Source: an uncultured Actinomycetes bacterium (GTDB lineage Bacteria > Actinomycetota > Actinomycetes > Nanopelagicales > Nanopelagicaceae). From it: a DNA stretch of 41,557 nucleotides. The notes under the pieces were generated by a model. That model saw only the letters and a program-made list of their open reading frames with translations. It ran no database searches and was not told where the DNA came from. Below are positions 8,591 through 18,592 of this stretch, piece after piece. The stretch lies in assembly GCA_903920065.1 (NCBI GenBank), contig CAIXKQ010000054.1:1-41557 (forward strand), given 5' to 3'. Made by a program: the position numbers and the translations under genes. The number at the start of each line of letters is the position of its first letter. Positions within the stretch are counted from its first letter, which is position 1.

Positions 8591-10305
8591 GCCTGAATAA
8601 TGTCACAGAGAACTGTTCCACTAGCCACAGTCTCACCTATAACAGCTTTTAAGTTCTTAATCACACCGCTGGTATGGGCATTTAATGGCTGCTCCATCTT
8701 CATGGCTTCGAGCACAATAACAAGATCACCAGCTTCAACGCTCTGTCCTTCTTCCACGGCAATCTTCACCACCGTTCCCTGCATCGGGGATGCAAGTCCG
8801 GTTCCCGCTACGCCAGTGACAGAAGATTGCTTTGCGCGGTGGCGTTTGACGACAGGTTCTGGTGCATGAACGAGAATTTCAAATCGCTTTCCATTAACTT
8901 CAGCAACTAATTTCTCAGCAGCTACCTTTGTCTGAATATCTAAAGGAACAGATTTAAATGCTGGAATCTCGTTGTTAAACTCATTTTCAATGTAACTGGT
9001 ATAGACCTTGAAATTTTTTGTGTATGCAGGGTCTTCAAGAATTGCGCGGTGAAATGGTAGCGCCGTTGCCAGTCCACCGACTTCAAACTCTGCAAGAGCG
9101 CGACGAGCACGTTCAATGGCCTGTTCGCGAGTTGCACCAGTAACAATGAGTTTGGCAAGAAGTGAATCAAAGTTTCCACCAATAACATCACCGTTACGAA
9201 AACCTGCATCAACGCGAACTCCAGGACCAGTCGGGATATTCCACGCAGTGATGCGACCAGGGGCTGGCAAGAACGAACGTCCCGGATCTTCACCATTAAT
9301 ACGGAATTCAATTGAGTGTCCACGCACAACAGGATCATCAAAACCTAAACTTTCACCCATTGCGATTCGGAACTGTTCGCGCACTAAGTCAATACCGGTG
9401 ACTTCTTCAGAGACTGGATGTTCCACCTGCAACCGAGTATTTACCTCTAAGAATGAAATTGTTCCATCTTGCCCAACAAGGAATTCGCAGGTGCCGGCGC
9501 CGATATAGCCTGCCTCTTTCATAATTGCCTTACTTGAGCGGTAGAGCTCTTCATTCTGAGCTTTCGTCAGAAATGGTGCAGGCGCTTCTTCCACAAGTTT
9601 TTGATGTCGGCGTTGTAATGAACAGTCTCGCGTTGAAACAACAACTGCGTGGCCATGCTTATCAACTAGTACTTGAGTCTCAACGTGGCGCGGCTTATCA
9701 AGGTAGCGCTCAACAAAGCATTCACCGCGCCCAAAACCTGCAATCGCTTCCCGCACTGCAGAGTCATAGAGCTCTGGGATTTCCTCCATTGTGCGAGCAA
9801 CTTTGAGACCACGACCGCCTCCACCAAATGCCGCCTTGATGGCAACAGGAAGCCCGTGTTCTTTGGCAAATGCCAATACTTGCTCATGACCAGTAACTGG
9901 ATCTTTTGTACCGGCAACAAGAGGAGCCCCAGCAGCAGCTGCAATGCGACGAGCAGAGACTTTATCGCCGAGCGCACTGATTGCCGCTGGGGGAGGTCCA
10001 ATCCAGATAAGACCTGCATCGAGGACTGCTTGTGCGAAGTCGGCATTTTCAGAAAGGAATCCATAGCCAGGATGTACTGCATCAGCCTTTGCTTCTTTGG
10101 CAAGTGCGATGATCTTCGGAATATTGAGGTAAGTATCTTTGGCAAGTGTTCCATTGAGTGAGTAAGCAAAGTCGGCGCTCTGGGCGTGCAGCGCATCACG
10201 ATCTTCTTCTGAGTACATGGCCACACTTTCAAGGCCGTGGTCTTTGCATGCACGAATAACGCGTAGGGCGATTTCGCCTCGGTTAGCAATCAGAACGCGC
10301 TTCAT
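8587..10305 (-). CDS. Acetyl/propionyl-CoA carboxylase alpha subunit (biotin carboxylase + BCCP)
   Basis: A 572-residue fusion: the biotin carboxylase ATP-grasp domain takes about residues 1-445, and a biotin carboxyl carrier domain the last 75. The N-terminus [13 protein letters not shown], the glycine-rich loop [11 protein letters not shown] and [14 protein letters not shown] are diagnostic. The biotinylated lysine is in EAMKMEQ (Lys536). It works with the beta and epsilon subunits encoded upstream and is biotinylated by BirA. I chose the ATG at 10305: it overlaps the maf stop as ATGA and is preceded by AAAGGAG; the ATG eight codons upstream lacks these. AccA3-like architecture. Confidence 0.95.
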   Translation of the reverse strand: MKRVLIANRGEIALRVIRACKDHGLESVAMYSEEDRDALHAQSADFAYSLNGTLAKDTYLNIPKIIALAKEAKADAVHPGYGFLSENADFAQAVLDAGLIWIGPPPAAISALGDKVSARRIAAAAGAPLVAGTKDPVTGHEQVLAFAKEHGLPVAIKAAFGGGGRGLKVARTMEEIPELYDSAVREAIAGFGRGECFVERYLDKPRHVETQVLVDKHGHAVVVSTRDCSLQRRHQKLVEEAPAPFLTKAQNEELYRSSKAIMKEAGYIGAGTCEFLVGQDGTISFLEVNTRLQVEHPVSEEVTGIDLVREQFRIAMGESLGFDDPVVRGHSIEFRINGEDPGRSFLPAPGRITAWNIPTGPGVRVDAGFRNGDVIGGNFDSLLAKLIVTGATREQAIERARRALAEFEVGGLATALPFHRAILEDPAYTKNFKVYTSYIENEFNNEIPAFKSVPLDIQTKVAAEKLVAEVNGKRFEILVHAPEPVVKRHRAKQSSVTGVAGTGLASPMQGTVVKIAVEEGQSVEAGDLVIVLEAMKMEQPLNAHTSGVIKNLKAVIGETVASGTVLCDIIQA

Positions 10306-10904
10306 GACATCTCCTTTACCTGTGGCCAAGAATATCCAAGTTGCTTCATTGCGCCACGAAGAAAGGGCATCGATATACCGACAACATTAGTGTAATCGCC
10401 TTCAATTACCGGAATAAATGGAGAACCGAAGCCATCGAGAGTAAAACCACCGGCAACGTGCAGAGGTTCACCGGATGCAACATAGTCGGTGATTTCTTCT
10501 TCAGTCATCTCGGTAAATGTCACCTTCGTGGTGACGCGGTCTGCAATTTCAATACCTTTCTCAGTATCAATAATGCAGTGACCTGTATGAAGTAGTCCGG
10601 TGCGCCCACTAATTTTCTTTGCTCGTTCAATGGCAATATCTGTGGTTCCAGGTTTTCCAAATGAAACTCCATCAACATCAAAAGTTGAATCACAACCAAT
10701 GATGATGGCTGGATAATCAATCATCTCGCGAACCGTATGAGCCTTTGAAACTGCTAGCGCAATAACCATATCCGTTGGGCTCATGGCATTGAAAAAATCA
10801 GTCTCTTCATCAACATTACTTACAATGATTGTTGGCTTGAGACCCGCATCTTCTAAAAGTCTGCGGCGGGAAGTTGATTGGGAAGCAAGAACAATGCGTG
10901 GCAT
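10302..10904 (-). CDS. maf: Maf-family nucleotide pyrophosphatase
   Basis: This 200-residue cytosolic protein of the Maf/HAM1-like fold hydrolyses non-canonical or modified nucleoside triphosphates. The N-terminal motif [13 protein letters not shown] and the substrate/metal region [12 protein letters not shown] followed by FGKPGT are visible. It sits between accE and the biotin carboxylase gene, an arrangement I recall in mycobacteria too. Start: ATG at 10904 overlaps the accE stop as TGATG; a TTG one codon upstream (10907) is possible. The stop overlaps the next ATG. Confidence 0.9.
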   Translation of the reverse strand: MPRIVLASQSTSRRRLLEDAGLKPTIIVSNVDEETDFFNAMSPTDMVIALAVSKAHTVREMIDYPAIIIGCDSTFDVDGVSFGKPGTTDIAIERAKKISGRTGLLHTGHCIIDTEKGIEIADRVTTKVTFTEMTEEEITDYVASGEPLHVAGGFTLDGFGSPFIPVIEGDYTNVVGISMPFLRGAMKQLGYSWPQVKEMS

Positions 10905-11086
10905 CAATTAATCTTTCTTGGGCCAAAAGCAATGTGATGAGGTAAAGGTTGTCGTAGTTGAGGCCGTCCAAAAACGCTTCGCTTGATAACCGGCGTGAGA
11001 TCAACAGATTTATGGTTGACCAAAACTGCTTGCAGCGCGAGGAGTTCCTCTGGAGTGGGGTTTCCAGATACGACGGTGAATTTCAT
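10904..11086 (-). CDS. accE: Acyl-CoA carboxylase epsilon subunit
   Basis: A 60-residue protein with the actinobacteria-specific AccE pattern: VVSGNPTPEELLALQAVL at residues 4-21, then a basic proline-containing tail. AccE bridges or stabilises the alpha and beta subunits in actinobacterial acyl-CoA carboxylases. It begins two bases after the accD stop and ends overlapping maf, so it is translated from the accD transcript. The small size and the position directly after accD make this call firm despite the low information content. Confidence 0.88.
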   Translation of the reverse strand: MKFTVVSGNPTPEELLALQAVLVNHKSVDLTPVIKRSVFGRPQLRQPLPHHIAFGPRKIN

Positions 11087-11088
11087 TG

Positions 11089-12660
11089 CTAGAGCGGAAT
11101 GTTTCCGTGCTTACGTGCCGGCAAGGTATCGCGCTTTGTTTTTAAGGTGCGGAAAGCCTTCGTGATGTACTGACGGGAATCTTCAGGCTCAATCACGCTA
11201 TCGATAGTTCCGCGTTCTGCCGCCAAGTAGGGGTTTGAAAACTTCTCGGTGTACTCAGTAATGAGTTCGGCTCGCTTAGCGTTCTGGTCCTTAGATTCAG
11301 ATAACTCTTTGCGATACAAGATATTAACCGCACCTTGTGCGCCCATCACTGCAATTTCAGCAGATGGCCATGCGAAGTTGATATCACTGCCAAGGTATTT
11401 GGAACCCATCACAATAAATGCCCCGCCGTATGCCTTACGGGTAATGAGTGTGACTAGTGGAACTGATGCTTCAGCGTATGCATAGAGCAGTTTTGCACCG
11501 CGGCGAATGATTCCGTCCCACTCTTGTTCGGTGCCAGGCATAAATCCTGGGACATCCACGAGGGTGAGAATTGGAATATTAAAAGCATCGCAGAAACGCA
11601 AGAATCGTGCTGCTTTTTCAGAAGAATTGATATCAAGAGTTCCCGCTAGCTGTGAAGGTTGGTTGGCAATAACTCCGATTGATTGGCCTTCAATACGCGC
11701 AAAACCCACGACGATATTTGGCGCATAGAGAGCGTGGACTTCAAGGAATTCACCTTCATCGACAAGAGCGGAAATCAGTGACTTCATGTCATAAGGTTGA
11801 TTAGGACTATCAGGGATTAATGTATTGAGTGCAACATCAGATGAATTCTTATCAAGGTTCTGTGTTGGGGGCAAAACAGGTGAACCATCCATATTATTTG
11901 ATGGAAGATAAGAGAGAAGTGCTTTCACATAATCAATCGCATCAGCTTCAGAATCTGCCATGTAGTGAGCATTTCCTGACTTTGTGCTGTGAGTAAATGC
12001 TCCACCAAGTTCTTCCATTCCAACATCTTCACCAGTGACAGTCTTGATGACATCGGGTCCGGTGATGAACATGTGTGAAGTTTCCTTAACCATCACGGTG
12101 AAATCTGTGAGCGCAGGTGAATAGGCAGAGCCGCCAGCGCAAGGTCCGAGAATGAGGGATATTTGTGGAATCACTCCTGATGAGCGAGTGTTGAGGCGAA
12201 AGATTTTCCCGTAACCATTAAGTGATGCAACACCTTCTTGAATTCGCGCGCCACCGGAATCATTAATACCAATCAGAGGAATGCCTGCTTTGAGTGCAAA
12301 CTCTGCAATCTTCACAATCTTTTCAGAGTGAACCTCACCGAGTGATCCGCCGAAGACAGTGAAATCTTGCGAGTACAGAGCGATCGGGCGACCATCGACA
12401 GTTGCTGTTCCAATAATGACACCATCGCCGTATGGACGGTTCTTATCCATCCCAAAATTCTGAGCACGATGACGTGCGAACTCATCTATCTCGGTAAAGG
12501 AATCGGCATCGACAAGCATCTCGATTCGCTCGCGAGCTGTTCCTTTGCCCTTGGCATGCTGTTTCTTTCGGGCTCTTGTCGAACCAGCATCAACGGCTTC
12601 ATCAATTCGCTCACGGAGGTCTTCAATTTTCCCCGCGGTAGTGTGCAGATCTGGGCTCAT
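11089..12660 (-). CDS. accD: Acyl-CoA (propionyl-CoA) carboxylase beta subunit
   Basis: A 523-residue carboxyltransferase with the two crotonase-like halves typical of AccD5/Pcc[14 protein letters not shown] in the N-terminal half and [14 protein letters not shown] in the C-terminal half, the two acyl-CoA and biotin oxyanion regions. It transfers CO2 from carboxybiotin to acyl-CoA, giving malonyl- or methylmalonyl-CoA. An ATG also exists at 12666, but a -10 box (TACCTT on the minus strand) lies exactly six bases before the 12660 ATG, so I prefer the shorter form. It heads the six-gene minus operon running to 6121. Confidence 0.94.
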   Translation of the reverse strand: MSPDLHTTAGKIEDLRERIDEAVDAGSTRARKKQHAKGKGTARERIEMLVDADSFTEIDEFARHRAQNFGMDKNRPYGDGVIIGTATVDGRPIALYSQDFTVFGGSLGEVHSEKIVKIAEFALKAGIPLIGINDSGGARIQEGVASLNGYGKIFRLNTRSSGVIPQISLILGPCAGGSAYSPALTDFTVMVKETSHMFITGPDVIKTVTGEDVGMEELGGAFTHSTKSGNAHYMADSEADAIDYVKALLSYLPSNNMDGSPVLPPTQNLDKNSSDVALNTLIPDSPNQPYDMKSLISALVDEGEFLEVHALYAPNIVVGFARIEGQSIGVIANQPSQLAGTLDINSSEKAARFLRFCDAFNIPILTLVDVPGFMPGTEQEWDGIIRRGAKLLYAYAEASVPLVTLITRKAYGGAFIVMGSKYLGSDINFAWPSAEIAVMGAQGAVNILYRKELSESKDQNAKRAELITEYTEKFSNPYLAAERGTIDSVIEPEDSRQYITKAFRTLKTKRDTLPARKHGNIPL

Positions 12661-12665
12661 GAACA

Positions 12666-12671
12666 TAAGGT
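12666..12671 (+). promoter_or_regulatory. -10 box TAAGGT of the birA promoter
   Basis: TAAGGT is followed by seven bases and then the GTG of birA, so the transcript probably starts at the start codon (leaderless). The box overlaps the accD -10 box by five bases on the opposite strand. Confidence 0.55.
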
Positions 12672-12672
12672 A
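12667..12672 (-). promoter_or_regulatory. -10 box TACCTT of the accD operon promoter
   Basis: Read on the minus strand, TACCTT is followed by six bases and the ATG at 12660. The only space between the two divergent genes is this region, so the accD operon is probably transcribed without a leader from here. Confidence 0.55.
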
Positions 12673-12678
12673 CTAGTC

Positions 12679-13446
12679 GTGAGTACAGATACGCCAAGAC
12701 CACCGCTGGATACGGTGCAGATCTCTGAAAAAATCTCGCGGTACTGGCGAGTAAGCGTGGTCGAAGTCACGGGTTCCACGCAAGAAGATTTACTCAATCT
12801 TGTTCAGCGAGCAGAGGCACGTAGTGGCGATGTTCTTGTTACTAATTATCAAAGTGCTGGACGCGGACGACTTGATAGAAAATTTGAGGCACCGCAAGCA
12901 TCAGCACTTCTATTCTCTTTTTACATTCAACCAAAGCGAGATCAGAGCGAGTGGTCACTCCTACCTCTCATTGTTGGGCTCAGCGCGAGTTTCGCACTCT
13001 CGAAACTTGACCCTCAAGTCACCTCATCACTGAAATGGCCTAATGATCTTTTCATCAGTGGTTTGAAAACTGGCGGAATGATTGCTCAGACAGCCGGCAA
13101 CGGAATCATTGTCGGAGTTGGAATTAATGTTGCGATGGAAGAATCTGAACTTCCTGTTGCCCACGCAACTTCACTGCTGCTGCAAAATTTTGGCGAGCTC
13201 AATCGAAATGTCATTTTGGCAGCATTCCTTAACGAGTTCGCTAATCTTTTAGAACGCTGGGAAGCCGGTGAGGATCTCCGTCATCTCTATCTCGAACGCT
13301 GTAGCAGTATCGGCGCGAAGATCCAGGCAGAACTTCCAGGCGGAGTTATCAAGAGCGGAGTCGCTGTTGGTATCAGCCCAAATGGGGAGTTGATTCTGGA
13401 AGATGGCTCACGAATTACTGTTGGAGACATCGTTCATCTACGATAA
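12679..13446 (+). CDS. birA: Biotin--[acetyl-CoA-carboxylase] ligase, no HTH domain
   Basis: A 255-residue enzyme that forms biotinyl-AMP and biotinylates the carrier lysine of the carboxylase encoded across the divergent promoter. Motifs: GRGRLDRKFEAP (biotinyl-5-AMP loop) and LKWPNDLFI (catalytic Lys region), then a small C-terminal SH3-like domain ending around ITVGDIVHLR. It lacks the N-terminal winged helix of repressor-type BirA. The frame is open upstream to 12367, but that stretch lies antisense to accD; the GTG at 12679 follows a well-spaced -10 box and starts immediately before the conserved region. Confidence 0.93.
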   Translation: MSTDTPRPPLDTVQISEKISRYWRVSVVEVTGSTQEDLLNLVQRAEARSGDVLVTNYQSAGRGRLDRKFEAPQASALLFSFYIQPKRDQSEWSLLPLIVGLSASFALSKLDPQVTSSLKWPNDLFISGLKTGGMIAQTAGNGIIVGVGINVAMEESELPVAHATSLLLQNFGELNRNVILAAFLNEFANLLERWEAGEDLRHLYLERCSSIGAKIQAELPGGVIKSGVAVGISPNGELILEDGSRITVGDIVHLR

Positions 13447-13450
13447 GGCA

Positions 13451-14563
13451 GTGAACGAGCGATTCCCAACAGTTGGCGTAATTGGCGCGGGTCAACTAGC
13501 GCGCATGATGGTTGCACCAGCATCGGCGCTCGGCGTCAATCTCCTTCTCTTTGCACAAAGTGCAGATGACTCAGCAGCTCAAATTAATAGCCATGTTATT
13601 GGTGATTACACAGATTTAGAGGCGCTTAAAAGTTTTGCTGCGCGTTGTGATGTCATTACCTTTGAACACGAACTTGTGCCGCTACCAGTCATTAAGGGAC
13701 TTGAAGCAGCTGGTGTTCGTGTGTATCCATCATCATCGGCATTTGTGTATTCACAAGATAAGGCAGAGATGCGTGAGAAGTTGGCGGATTACCAAGTGCC
13801 AGCGTGGAAAGTGGTTACCGCGACTTCTGAAGTAGATCAGTATCCACTGATTGTAAAGGCTATTTCAGGTGGCTATGACGGGCGTGGAGTATGGAAGATT
13901 AATTCTCAAGATGAATTAGCTGAAGTATTAAAGCACACCCCAAAATTGTTAATTGAAGAGCTGATTTCATTCGATTCTGAGATTGCCGTCATGGTTGCAC
14001 GCTCACCTCATGGTCAAGCAACAACATGGGCACCAACACAGACAGTGCAAGAAGATGGAATCTGCACCATGACAATCACACCCGCACCGTGTATCTCTGA
14101 TGCAATTGCAGAACAAGCGCAGAAGCTGGCGCTAGATATTGCAGCCGAAGTAGGCGTTATCGGAGTGATGGCAGTTGAGATGTTTGTAAAAGGTGACCAC
14201 CTATACATTAATGAGCTCGCAATGCGTCCACATAATTCAGCACACTGGACCATCGATGGCTCTCGAACAAGCCAATTCGAACAACACCTTCGAGCGATAC
14301 TTGATCTTCCACTTGGTGAGCCAGCCATGACTCACGAGTATGCAGTGATGGGAAATATCTTAGGAGGCGATAAAACTGATATGTATCGTCCGTATCTACA
14401 CCTCATGGCTCGAAACCCCGACCTTAAGTTTCATCAATATAAGAAGGAAGTTCGAAAAGGGCGCAAGATTGGCCATGTCACCGCAATTGGCTCCGACCTT
14501 CTACAATTAACCACAGATGTGCAGCATGCACGGGACTACATGAGCGGGGCGATCGATGAGTAA
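13451..14563 (+). CDS. purK: N5-carboxyaminoimidazole ribonucleotide synthase
   Basis: This 370-residue ATP-grasp enzyme converts AIR, ATP and bicarbonate to N5-CAIR in purine synthesis. The N-terminal Rossmann-like start [16 protein letters not shown]-grasp segments [14 protein letters not shown] and [13 protein letters not shown], and the C-terminal [14 protein letters not shown] are characteristic. I use GTG 13451, four bases after the birA stop and preceded by AAGG; an in-frame ATG at 13403 lies inside birA and would add 16 unconserved residues. It overlaps purE by eight bases. Confidence 0.94.
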   Translation: MNERFPTVGVIGAGQLARMMVAPASALGVNLLLFAQSADDSAAQINSHVIGDYTDLEALKSFAARCDVITFEHELVPLPVIKGLEAAGVRVYPSSSAFVYSQDKAEMREKLADYQVPAWKVVTATSEVDQYPLIVKAISGGYDGRGVWKINSQDELAEVLKHTPKLLIEELISFDSEIAVMVARSPHGQATTWAPTQTVQEDGICTMTITPAPCISDAIAEQAQKLALDIAAEVGVIGVMAVEMFVKGDHLYINELAMRPHNSAHWTIDGSRTSQFEQHLRAILDLPLGEPAMTHEYAVMGNILGGDKTDMYRPYLHLMARNPDLKFHQYKKEVRKGRKIGHVTAIGSDLLQLTTDVQHARDYMSGAIDE

Positions 14564-15071
14564 TTCTAAAGATGTAGCGATAATCATGGGCTCTGACTCT
14601 GATTGGCCAGTCATGGAAGAAGCCGCCAAAGTCCTTGACTCATTTGGAATCTCATATGAAGCAGATGTTATTTCTGCTCATCGCATGCCGCTAGAAATGG
14701 TTGATTTTTCACAAAAGGCACAAGCAAAAGGATTTAAGGTAATTATCGCTGGTGCTGGTGGGGCAGCTCATCTACCTGGCATGGTCGCATCGCTGACAAC
14801 ACTTCCGGTAATCGGAGTCCCTGTTGCACTCAAGAATTTAGATGGAATGGATTCGCTACTTTCAATTGTGCAGATGCCTGCTGGAATTCCGGTTGCAACT
14901 GTTGGAGTAGGAAATGCAAAGAATGCCGGAATCCTTGCCGCACGCATTCTCGGAATTTCTGATGCAGCTATCTCAGCCAAAGTTTCCGAGTCCCTCAAAG
15001 CAATCAATGAAGAGGCAAAAGCAAAGGGCGCCCAGTTAAGCGCCCGTCGCAATCAAAAAACTGGCTTCTAG
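14556..15071 (+). CDS. purE: N5-CAIR mutase
   Basis: A class I PurE of 171 residues that rearranges N5-CAIR to CAIR, acting on the PurK product. Signatures: [11 protein letters not shown] (phosphate loop), ISAHRMP (catalytic His) and [12 protein letters not shown]. Its ATG lies eight bases before the purK stop, so the two are coupled. Its stop TAG shares the palindrome CTAG (15068-15071) with the stop codon of the convergent ugd gene, leaving no room for a separate terminator. Confidence 0.95.
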   Translation: MSNSKDVAIIMGSDSDWPVMEEAAKVLDSFGISYEADVISAHRMPLEMVDFSQKAQAKGFKVIIAGAGGAAHLPGMVASLTTLPVIGVPVALKNLDGMDSLLSIVQMPAGIPVATVGVGNAKNAGILAARILGISDAAISAKVSESLKAINEEAKAKGAQLSARRNQKTGF

Positions 15072-16378
15072 TCCGTTCGACCTAGTGCGTGTACGCGCCA
15101 ACCAGCTGCGCGCCAGAGATTACGATCGAGCATATTGCGACCATCAATTAAGAATTTAGATTTCACAAGTTGCCCAATAACCGATGGATCTAGTTCGCGA
15201 TATTCCTTCCATTCCGTCAGGTGCAAGATAGCGTCAGCGCCTTTGACTGCATCGACTACCTTTTCTTGGTAATCAAGGTTTGGAAAACGCTTACGCGCAG
15301 GTTCTATTCCTTTAGGGTCATGAACCACAACGGTTGCACCAGCTGCTTGTAGTTGGGCTGCTATATCAAGTGCTGGGGAGTCGCGCACGTCATCACTATC
15401 GGGTTTAAATGTTGCACCCAGTATTGCAATCTTGTATTGAGTGAGGTCTTCTGAAAGGTCGGCACGAACAACATCGATAACTCGTTGACGAGCTCTCATA
15501 TTAATTGCATCGATTTCGCGTAAGAATTCAAGTGCTTGATCTGCACCAAGTTCCTGCGCGCGCGCCATAAAGGCACGGATATCTTTTGGTAAACATCCTC
15601 CACCAAAACCAATACCCGCTTGTAAGAATCGATTACCGATTCGCGGGTCATATCCAATTGCCTTAGCAAGAACTGTGACGTCTCCACCTGCTGCCTCGCA
15701 GACTTCAGCCATTGCGTTAATAAATGAAATCTTTGTGGCTAGAAATGAGTTAGCGGCAACTTTGACAAGCTCTGCTGTTGGTAGGTCGGCTCGAATCCAT
15801 GGAGTGCCAAGATCAATAATCGGTTTGTAGACCTCTTTAAGGATTTCTTCTGCACGATCACTTACAACACCGACAACAAGGCGATTAGGGGTAAGAGTGT
15901 CCTCAACAGCAAAACCTTCCCGAAGAAATTCTGGGTTCCAGGCTAGGTCTGCCTGTGGGGCCGTCGTTGCCAATTGTTCGCGCAATAGCTGAGCAGTTCC
16001 CACTGGAACAGTTGACTTACCAACAACTAGTGAACCCTCTTTTAGATGTGGGGCTATTGCGGCGACTGATGACTTCACAAATGTCAGGTCAGCTGCAAGT
16101 CCATCTTTACTCTGCGGGGTTCCTACGCAGATGAAGTGAACATCTGCATCGCTTACTGCAGAGAAATCTGTTGTAAATGAGAGCCTGCCAGTCTTCATCT
16201 CTGCTGCAAGAAGGGTATCTAAGCCCGGTTCATAGAATGGAAGTTCTCCACGAGAGAGAAGATCAACTTTGCTCTGATCTGTGTCCACTCCAACGACTTC
16301 GAAACCGAGTGAAGACATACATGCCGCATGGGTGGCACCGAGATAACCACAGCCAATCACCGAGAGCTTAAGGGTCAT
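15068..16378 (-). CDS. UDP-glucose 6-dehydrogenase
   Basis: A 436-residue NAD-dependent enzyme oxidising UDP-glucose to UDP-glucuronate. It shows the dinucleotide fold [12 protein letters not shown] (residues 7-18), the central [17 protein letters not shown], and the catalytic cysteine in FGGGCLPKD (Cys262). The product is a precursor for acidic surface glycans, matching the glycosyltransferase, exporter and LCP genes just beyond. A -10 box TAGACT sits seven bases before the ATG. UDP-mannose-type dehydrogenases of the same superfamily cannot be fully excluded, but the sequence reads like UGD. Confidence 0.92.
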   Translation of the reverse strand: MTLKLSVIGCGYLGATHAACMSSLGFEVVGVDTDQSKVDLLSRGELPFYEPGLDTLLAAEMKTGRLSFTTDFSAVSDADVHFICVGTPQSKDGLAADLTFVKSSVAAIAPHLKEGSLVVGKSTVPVGTAQLLREQLATTAPQADLAWNPEFLREGFAVEDTLTPNRLVVGVVSDRAEEILKEVYKPIIDLGTPWIRADLPTAELVKVAANSFLATKISFINAMAEVCEAAGGDVTVLAKAIGYDPRIGNRFLQAGIGFGGGCLPKDIRAFMARAQELGADQALEFLREIDAINMRARQRVIDVVRADLSEDLTQYKIAILGATFKPDSDDVRDSPALDIAAQLQAAGATVVVHDPKGIEPARKRFPNLDYQEKVVDAVKGADAILHLTEWKEYRELDPSVIGQLVKSKFLIDGRNMLDRNLWRAAGWRVHALGRTD

Positions 16379-16385
16379 GCGCAGG

Positions 16386-16391
16386 AGTCTA
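16386..16391 (-). promoter_or_regulatory. -10 box TAGACT of the UDP-glucose dehydrogenase gene
   Basis: On the minus strand TAGACT is followed by seven bases and the ATG at 16378, the spacing expected for a leaderless transcript. It lies in the 45-base gap after the LCP gene, so ugd can be transcribed independently of it. Confidence 0.5.
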
Positions 16392-16423
16392 TTGCAGACA
16401 TAATTAAAATCTCCCCATTTTGA

Positions 16424-17524
16424 CTACTTCTTAGGAGCGCAGGGATTTTCCGCCGCTGTCTTAGTCTTAAATTTATCGATTTTGATTGGGGCAGCTGTAG
16501 CACTTGGTGAAGGCTTCACCTCATCTATCAGCGCTTTATCATCACGAATACGTGTCCATAAGTCTGCGGCTAGCTCTTCATCCCAAATCACAACTGAACC
16601 AACAACTGGATCCCTTCCATTGGGGTTAGAAAGCGGAACGGTTAGCGTGCGCACATTGCCGGAAGAGAGATTACGCATCTGCTTTGCCAAAGTAAGGAGG
16701 TCATTCTTGCTGACACCAGAATCCATCTTTACTGTTGAAATCGTTGCGTTATAGAAATTCGCTAACTTAATTGGGTTGAGTAATACCCCACTGCTCGTCG
16801 CCTTGCGCAAGACCGAACTGACAAACTTCTGTTGACGCTCCATGCGCCCGATATCTCCGCGACCATCGTAATCACGCGTGCGCACATATTTAAGAGCTTC
16901 AATTCCACCCAAGGTATGTGTTCCGGCACTCATTACTAAATGGCTTTTTGGGTCATCGATATCAACACTGGAACAGACTTCAATCCCACCCAGGGCATCA
17001 ACTACACGAGTAAATCCGGCAAAGTTTACTTCGACGTAATGGTCAATCTTTAAATTAGTTTTGGTCTCAATAGTTTGGATAAGCAGAGGGGCGCCACCGA
17101 AGGCAAATGCTGCATTGAGCTTTCCGGGGCGTTCAGAAATATCTGTCGTTCCATCTTGACTCTTATGTGCAGGAACTTGAACCAAGGTATCTCTGGGTAG
17201 TGAGACGATAAATGCTGCATCTCTACTCTTGCTTATATGAATTAAGAACATTGTGTCCGATCGTCCACCGGCTGCAACTGCGGTACTGCCCACCCGTAGC
17301 GCTTGAATTTCTTCCTTGCTCAAACCTTCGCGAGAATCAGATCCCACAACCAAGTAATTAAGGGCCCGAGAAGTTTTTTCAGGACGGTCTGTGAGCTTTC
17401 CGAAAACATCAATACGCGAGATCTGACCACTGACTTGGCCTAATCCAACCCATGAAAGCGAGGCTAGTATTACAACACCTAATGAGAGTGATGTAATTAT
17501 CCGAATCGCGCGAGTAGATTTCAC
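16424..17524 (-). CDS. LytR-CpsA-Psr (LCP) family glycopolymer transferase
   Basis: A 366-residue membrane-anchored extracytoplasmic protein. A short basic N-terminus and one membrane helix (about residues 8-30) are followed by the LCP domain, with VGSDSRE, SDTMFLIHI, VSLPRDTLVQVP, KLNAAFAFGG and the arginine/aspartate cluster YVRTRDYDGRGDIGRMERQQ. LCP enzymes attach glycopolymers from lipid carriers to peptidoglycan. The C-terminal 30 residues are lysine and proline rich. The start is GTG, six bases after a -10 box TAATCT. It faces the glycosyltransferase gene across 36 bases. Confidence 0.93.
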   Translation of the reverse strand: MKSTRAIRIITSLSLGVVILASLSWVGLGQVSGQISRIDVFGKLTDRPEKTSRALNYLVVGSDSREGLSKEEIQALRVGSTAVAAGGRSDTMFLIHISKSRDAAFIVSLPRDTLVQVPAHKSQDGTTDISERPGKLNAAFAFGGAPLLIQTIETKTNLKIDHYVEVNFAGFTRVVDALGGIEVCSSVDIDDPKSHLVMSAGTHTLGGIEALKYVRTRDYDGRGDIGRMERQQKFVSSVLRKATSSGVLLNPIKLANFYNATISTVKMDSGVSKNDLLTLAKQMRNLSSGNVRTLTVPLSNPNGRDPVVGSVVIWDEELAADLWTRIRDDKALIDEVKPSPSATAAPIKIDKFKTKTAAENPCAPKK

Positions 17525-17529
17525 ATACG

Positions 17530-17535
17530 TAGATT
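17530..17535 (+). promoter_or_regulatory. -10 box TAGATT upstream of the glycosyltransferase gene
   Basis: TAGATT is followed, after a predicted start near 17542, by a short leader carrying GGAGGGG before the ATG at 17561. It overlaps the divergent LCP -10 box by five bases. Confidence 0.42.
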
Positions 17536-17536
17536 A
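17531..17536 (-). promoter_or_regulatory. -10 box TAATCT of the LCP gene
   Basis: On the minus strand TAATCT lies six bases before the GTG at 17524, a leaderless arrangement. Together with the opposite-strand TAGATT it forms TAGATTA. Confidence 0.52.
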
Positions 17537-17560
17537 CTTGCACGATAGCGTGGAGGGGTT

Positions 17561-18562
17561 ATGGCGACACCAATGCAAGAGTTAATTGGCTCACCGCACC
17601 CATCAATTAGCGTGATCTTGCCTGTGCTCAATGAGCAATCACATCTCGAGAGCTCAGTTCGCTCCATACTTTCACAAGATTACCAAGGCCCCATAGAAGT
17701 CATTTTGGCAATCGGTCCATCAAAGGATAGAACACTAGAAATTGCAAAGCGCATAGCTTCGGCAGATTCACGAGTTGTGATTGTAGAAAACCCAACGGGC
17801 AAGACAGCGATGGGTCTGAATCTTGCACTTCGGCAATCATTGAATCCAGTTGTGGTGCGAGTCGATGCCCATGCTGAAATTCCAGAGAATTACCTCTCCT
17901 TAATAGTTGAGGTGCTCAACAAGACTGGCGCCGTCAATGTCGGCGGTGTTATGGCTGCAGTAGGAAAAACAGTTTTTGAAAAGTCTGTTGCAGGTGCAAT
18001 GCGCAGTGCATTCGGAGTTGGTGCATCACGTTTTCACACTGGAGGAGAAGCGGGGCCTGTAGATACTGTCTACCTCGGAGCTTTTCGCAGAGAGGCGCTG
18101 ATTGCAATCGGCGGATTCGATGAACGATTTACACGCGCTCAAGATTGGGAACTCAATTTCCGCTTACGTGAAAATGGAGGAGTCATTTACTTTGATCCAC
18201 GACTTCACGTGACATATCGCCCACGCTCAACAGTGCGCGCTCTTGCAAAACAGTACTTTGAATACGGCCGCTGGCGCAGAGTAGTTTCTAGAAGACACAA
18301 AGGAACAATTAATTATCGTTACCTGGCGCCACCGGTTGCACTCGTTGGATTCTTAGCTTCAGTAGTACTTGGGTTATTCCTTTCCCCAATACTTTTTTTC
18401 CCAGCTGCGATCTATTGCCTATTCGTCCTTGGAGCCTCGCTAAAGATTTCGTCTTCAATTCGCGAATTCTTTCTATTACTACTTGTGCTGCCCACAATGC
18501 ACTTCGCATGGGGTGCTGGATTCATATCTTCCCCAAAGACTCTCGTGCCTTCATCGGAGTAA
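17561..18562 (+). CDS. Glycosyltransferase family 2, ExoA-like
   Basis: A 333-residue GT-A fold enzyme that transfers a sugar from a nucleotide donor on the cytosolic face of the membrane. The N-terminal SVILPVLNEQ (residues 17-26), the nucleotide/metal site near VRVDAHAE (99-106) and the acceptor/catalytic RAQDWELNFRLRENG are visible. The C-terminal 80 residues contain two or three membrane segments, as in succinoglycan-type ExoA enzymes. A strong ribosome site (GTGGAGGGG) precedes the ATG. Donor and acceptor are unknown; the neighbouring exporter suggests a cell-wall or surface polymer. Confidence 0.88.
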   Translation: MATPMQELIGSPHPSISVILPVLNEQSHLESSVRSILSQDYQGPIEVILAIGPSKDRTLEIAKRIASADSRVVIVENPTGKTAMGLNLALRQSLNPVVVRVDAHAEIPENYLSLIVEVLNKTGAVNVGGVMAAVGKTVFEKSVAGAMRSAFGVGASRFHTGGEAGPVDTVYLGAFRREALIAIGGFDERFTRAQDWELNFRLRENGGVIYFDPRLHVTYRPRSTVRALAKQYFEYGRWRRVVSRRHKGTINYRYLAPPVALVGFLASVVLGLFLSPILFFPAAIYCLFVLGASLKISSSIREFFLLLLVLPTMHFAWGAGFISSPKTLVPSSE

Positions 18563-18579
18563 GTAGCAACAGGCTGCGG

Positions 18580-18585
18580 TAGCCT
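18580..18585 (+). promoter_or_regulatory. -10 box TAGCCT before the ABC exporter genes
   Basis: TAGCCT is followed by seven bases and the GTG at 18593. It lies in the 30-base gap after the glycosyltransferase gene, so the exporter pair may have its own leaderless transcript. Confidence 0.48.
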
Positions 18586-18592
18586 TTCGCAC

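Noticed and set aside
9666-10289. 207-codon open frame on the minus strand in the biotin carboxylase gene
   Set aside because: Same-strand alternative frame of a clear ATP-grasp enzyme; no independent start signal or similarity.
12367-12678. Long open frame extending birA upstream by 104 codons
   Set aside because: It is antisense to accD, shows no biotin ligase similarity, and the GTG at 12679 has a well-placed -10 box.
13403-13450. Longer purK start at an ATG inside birA
   Set aside because: The extra 16 residues are not conserved, and GTG 13451 directly precedes the conserved nucleotide fold and follows birA by four bases.
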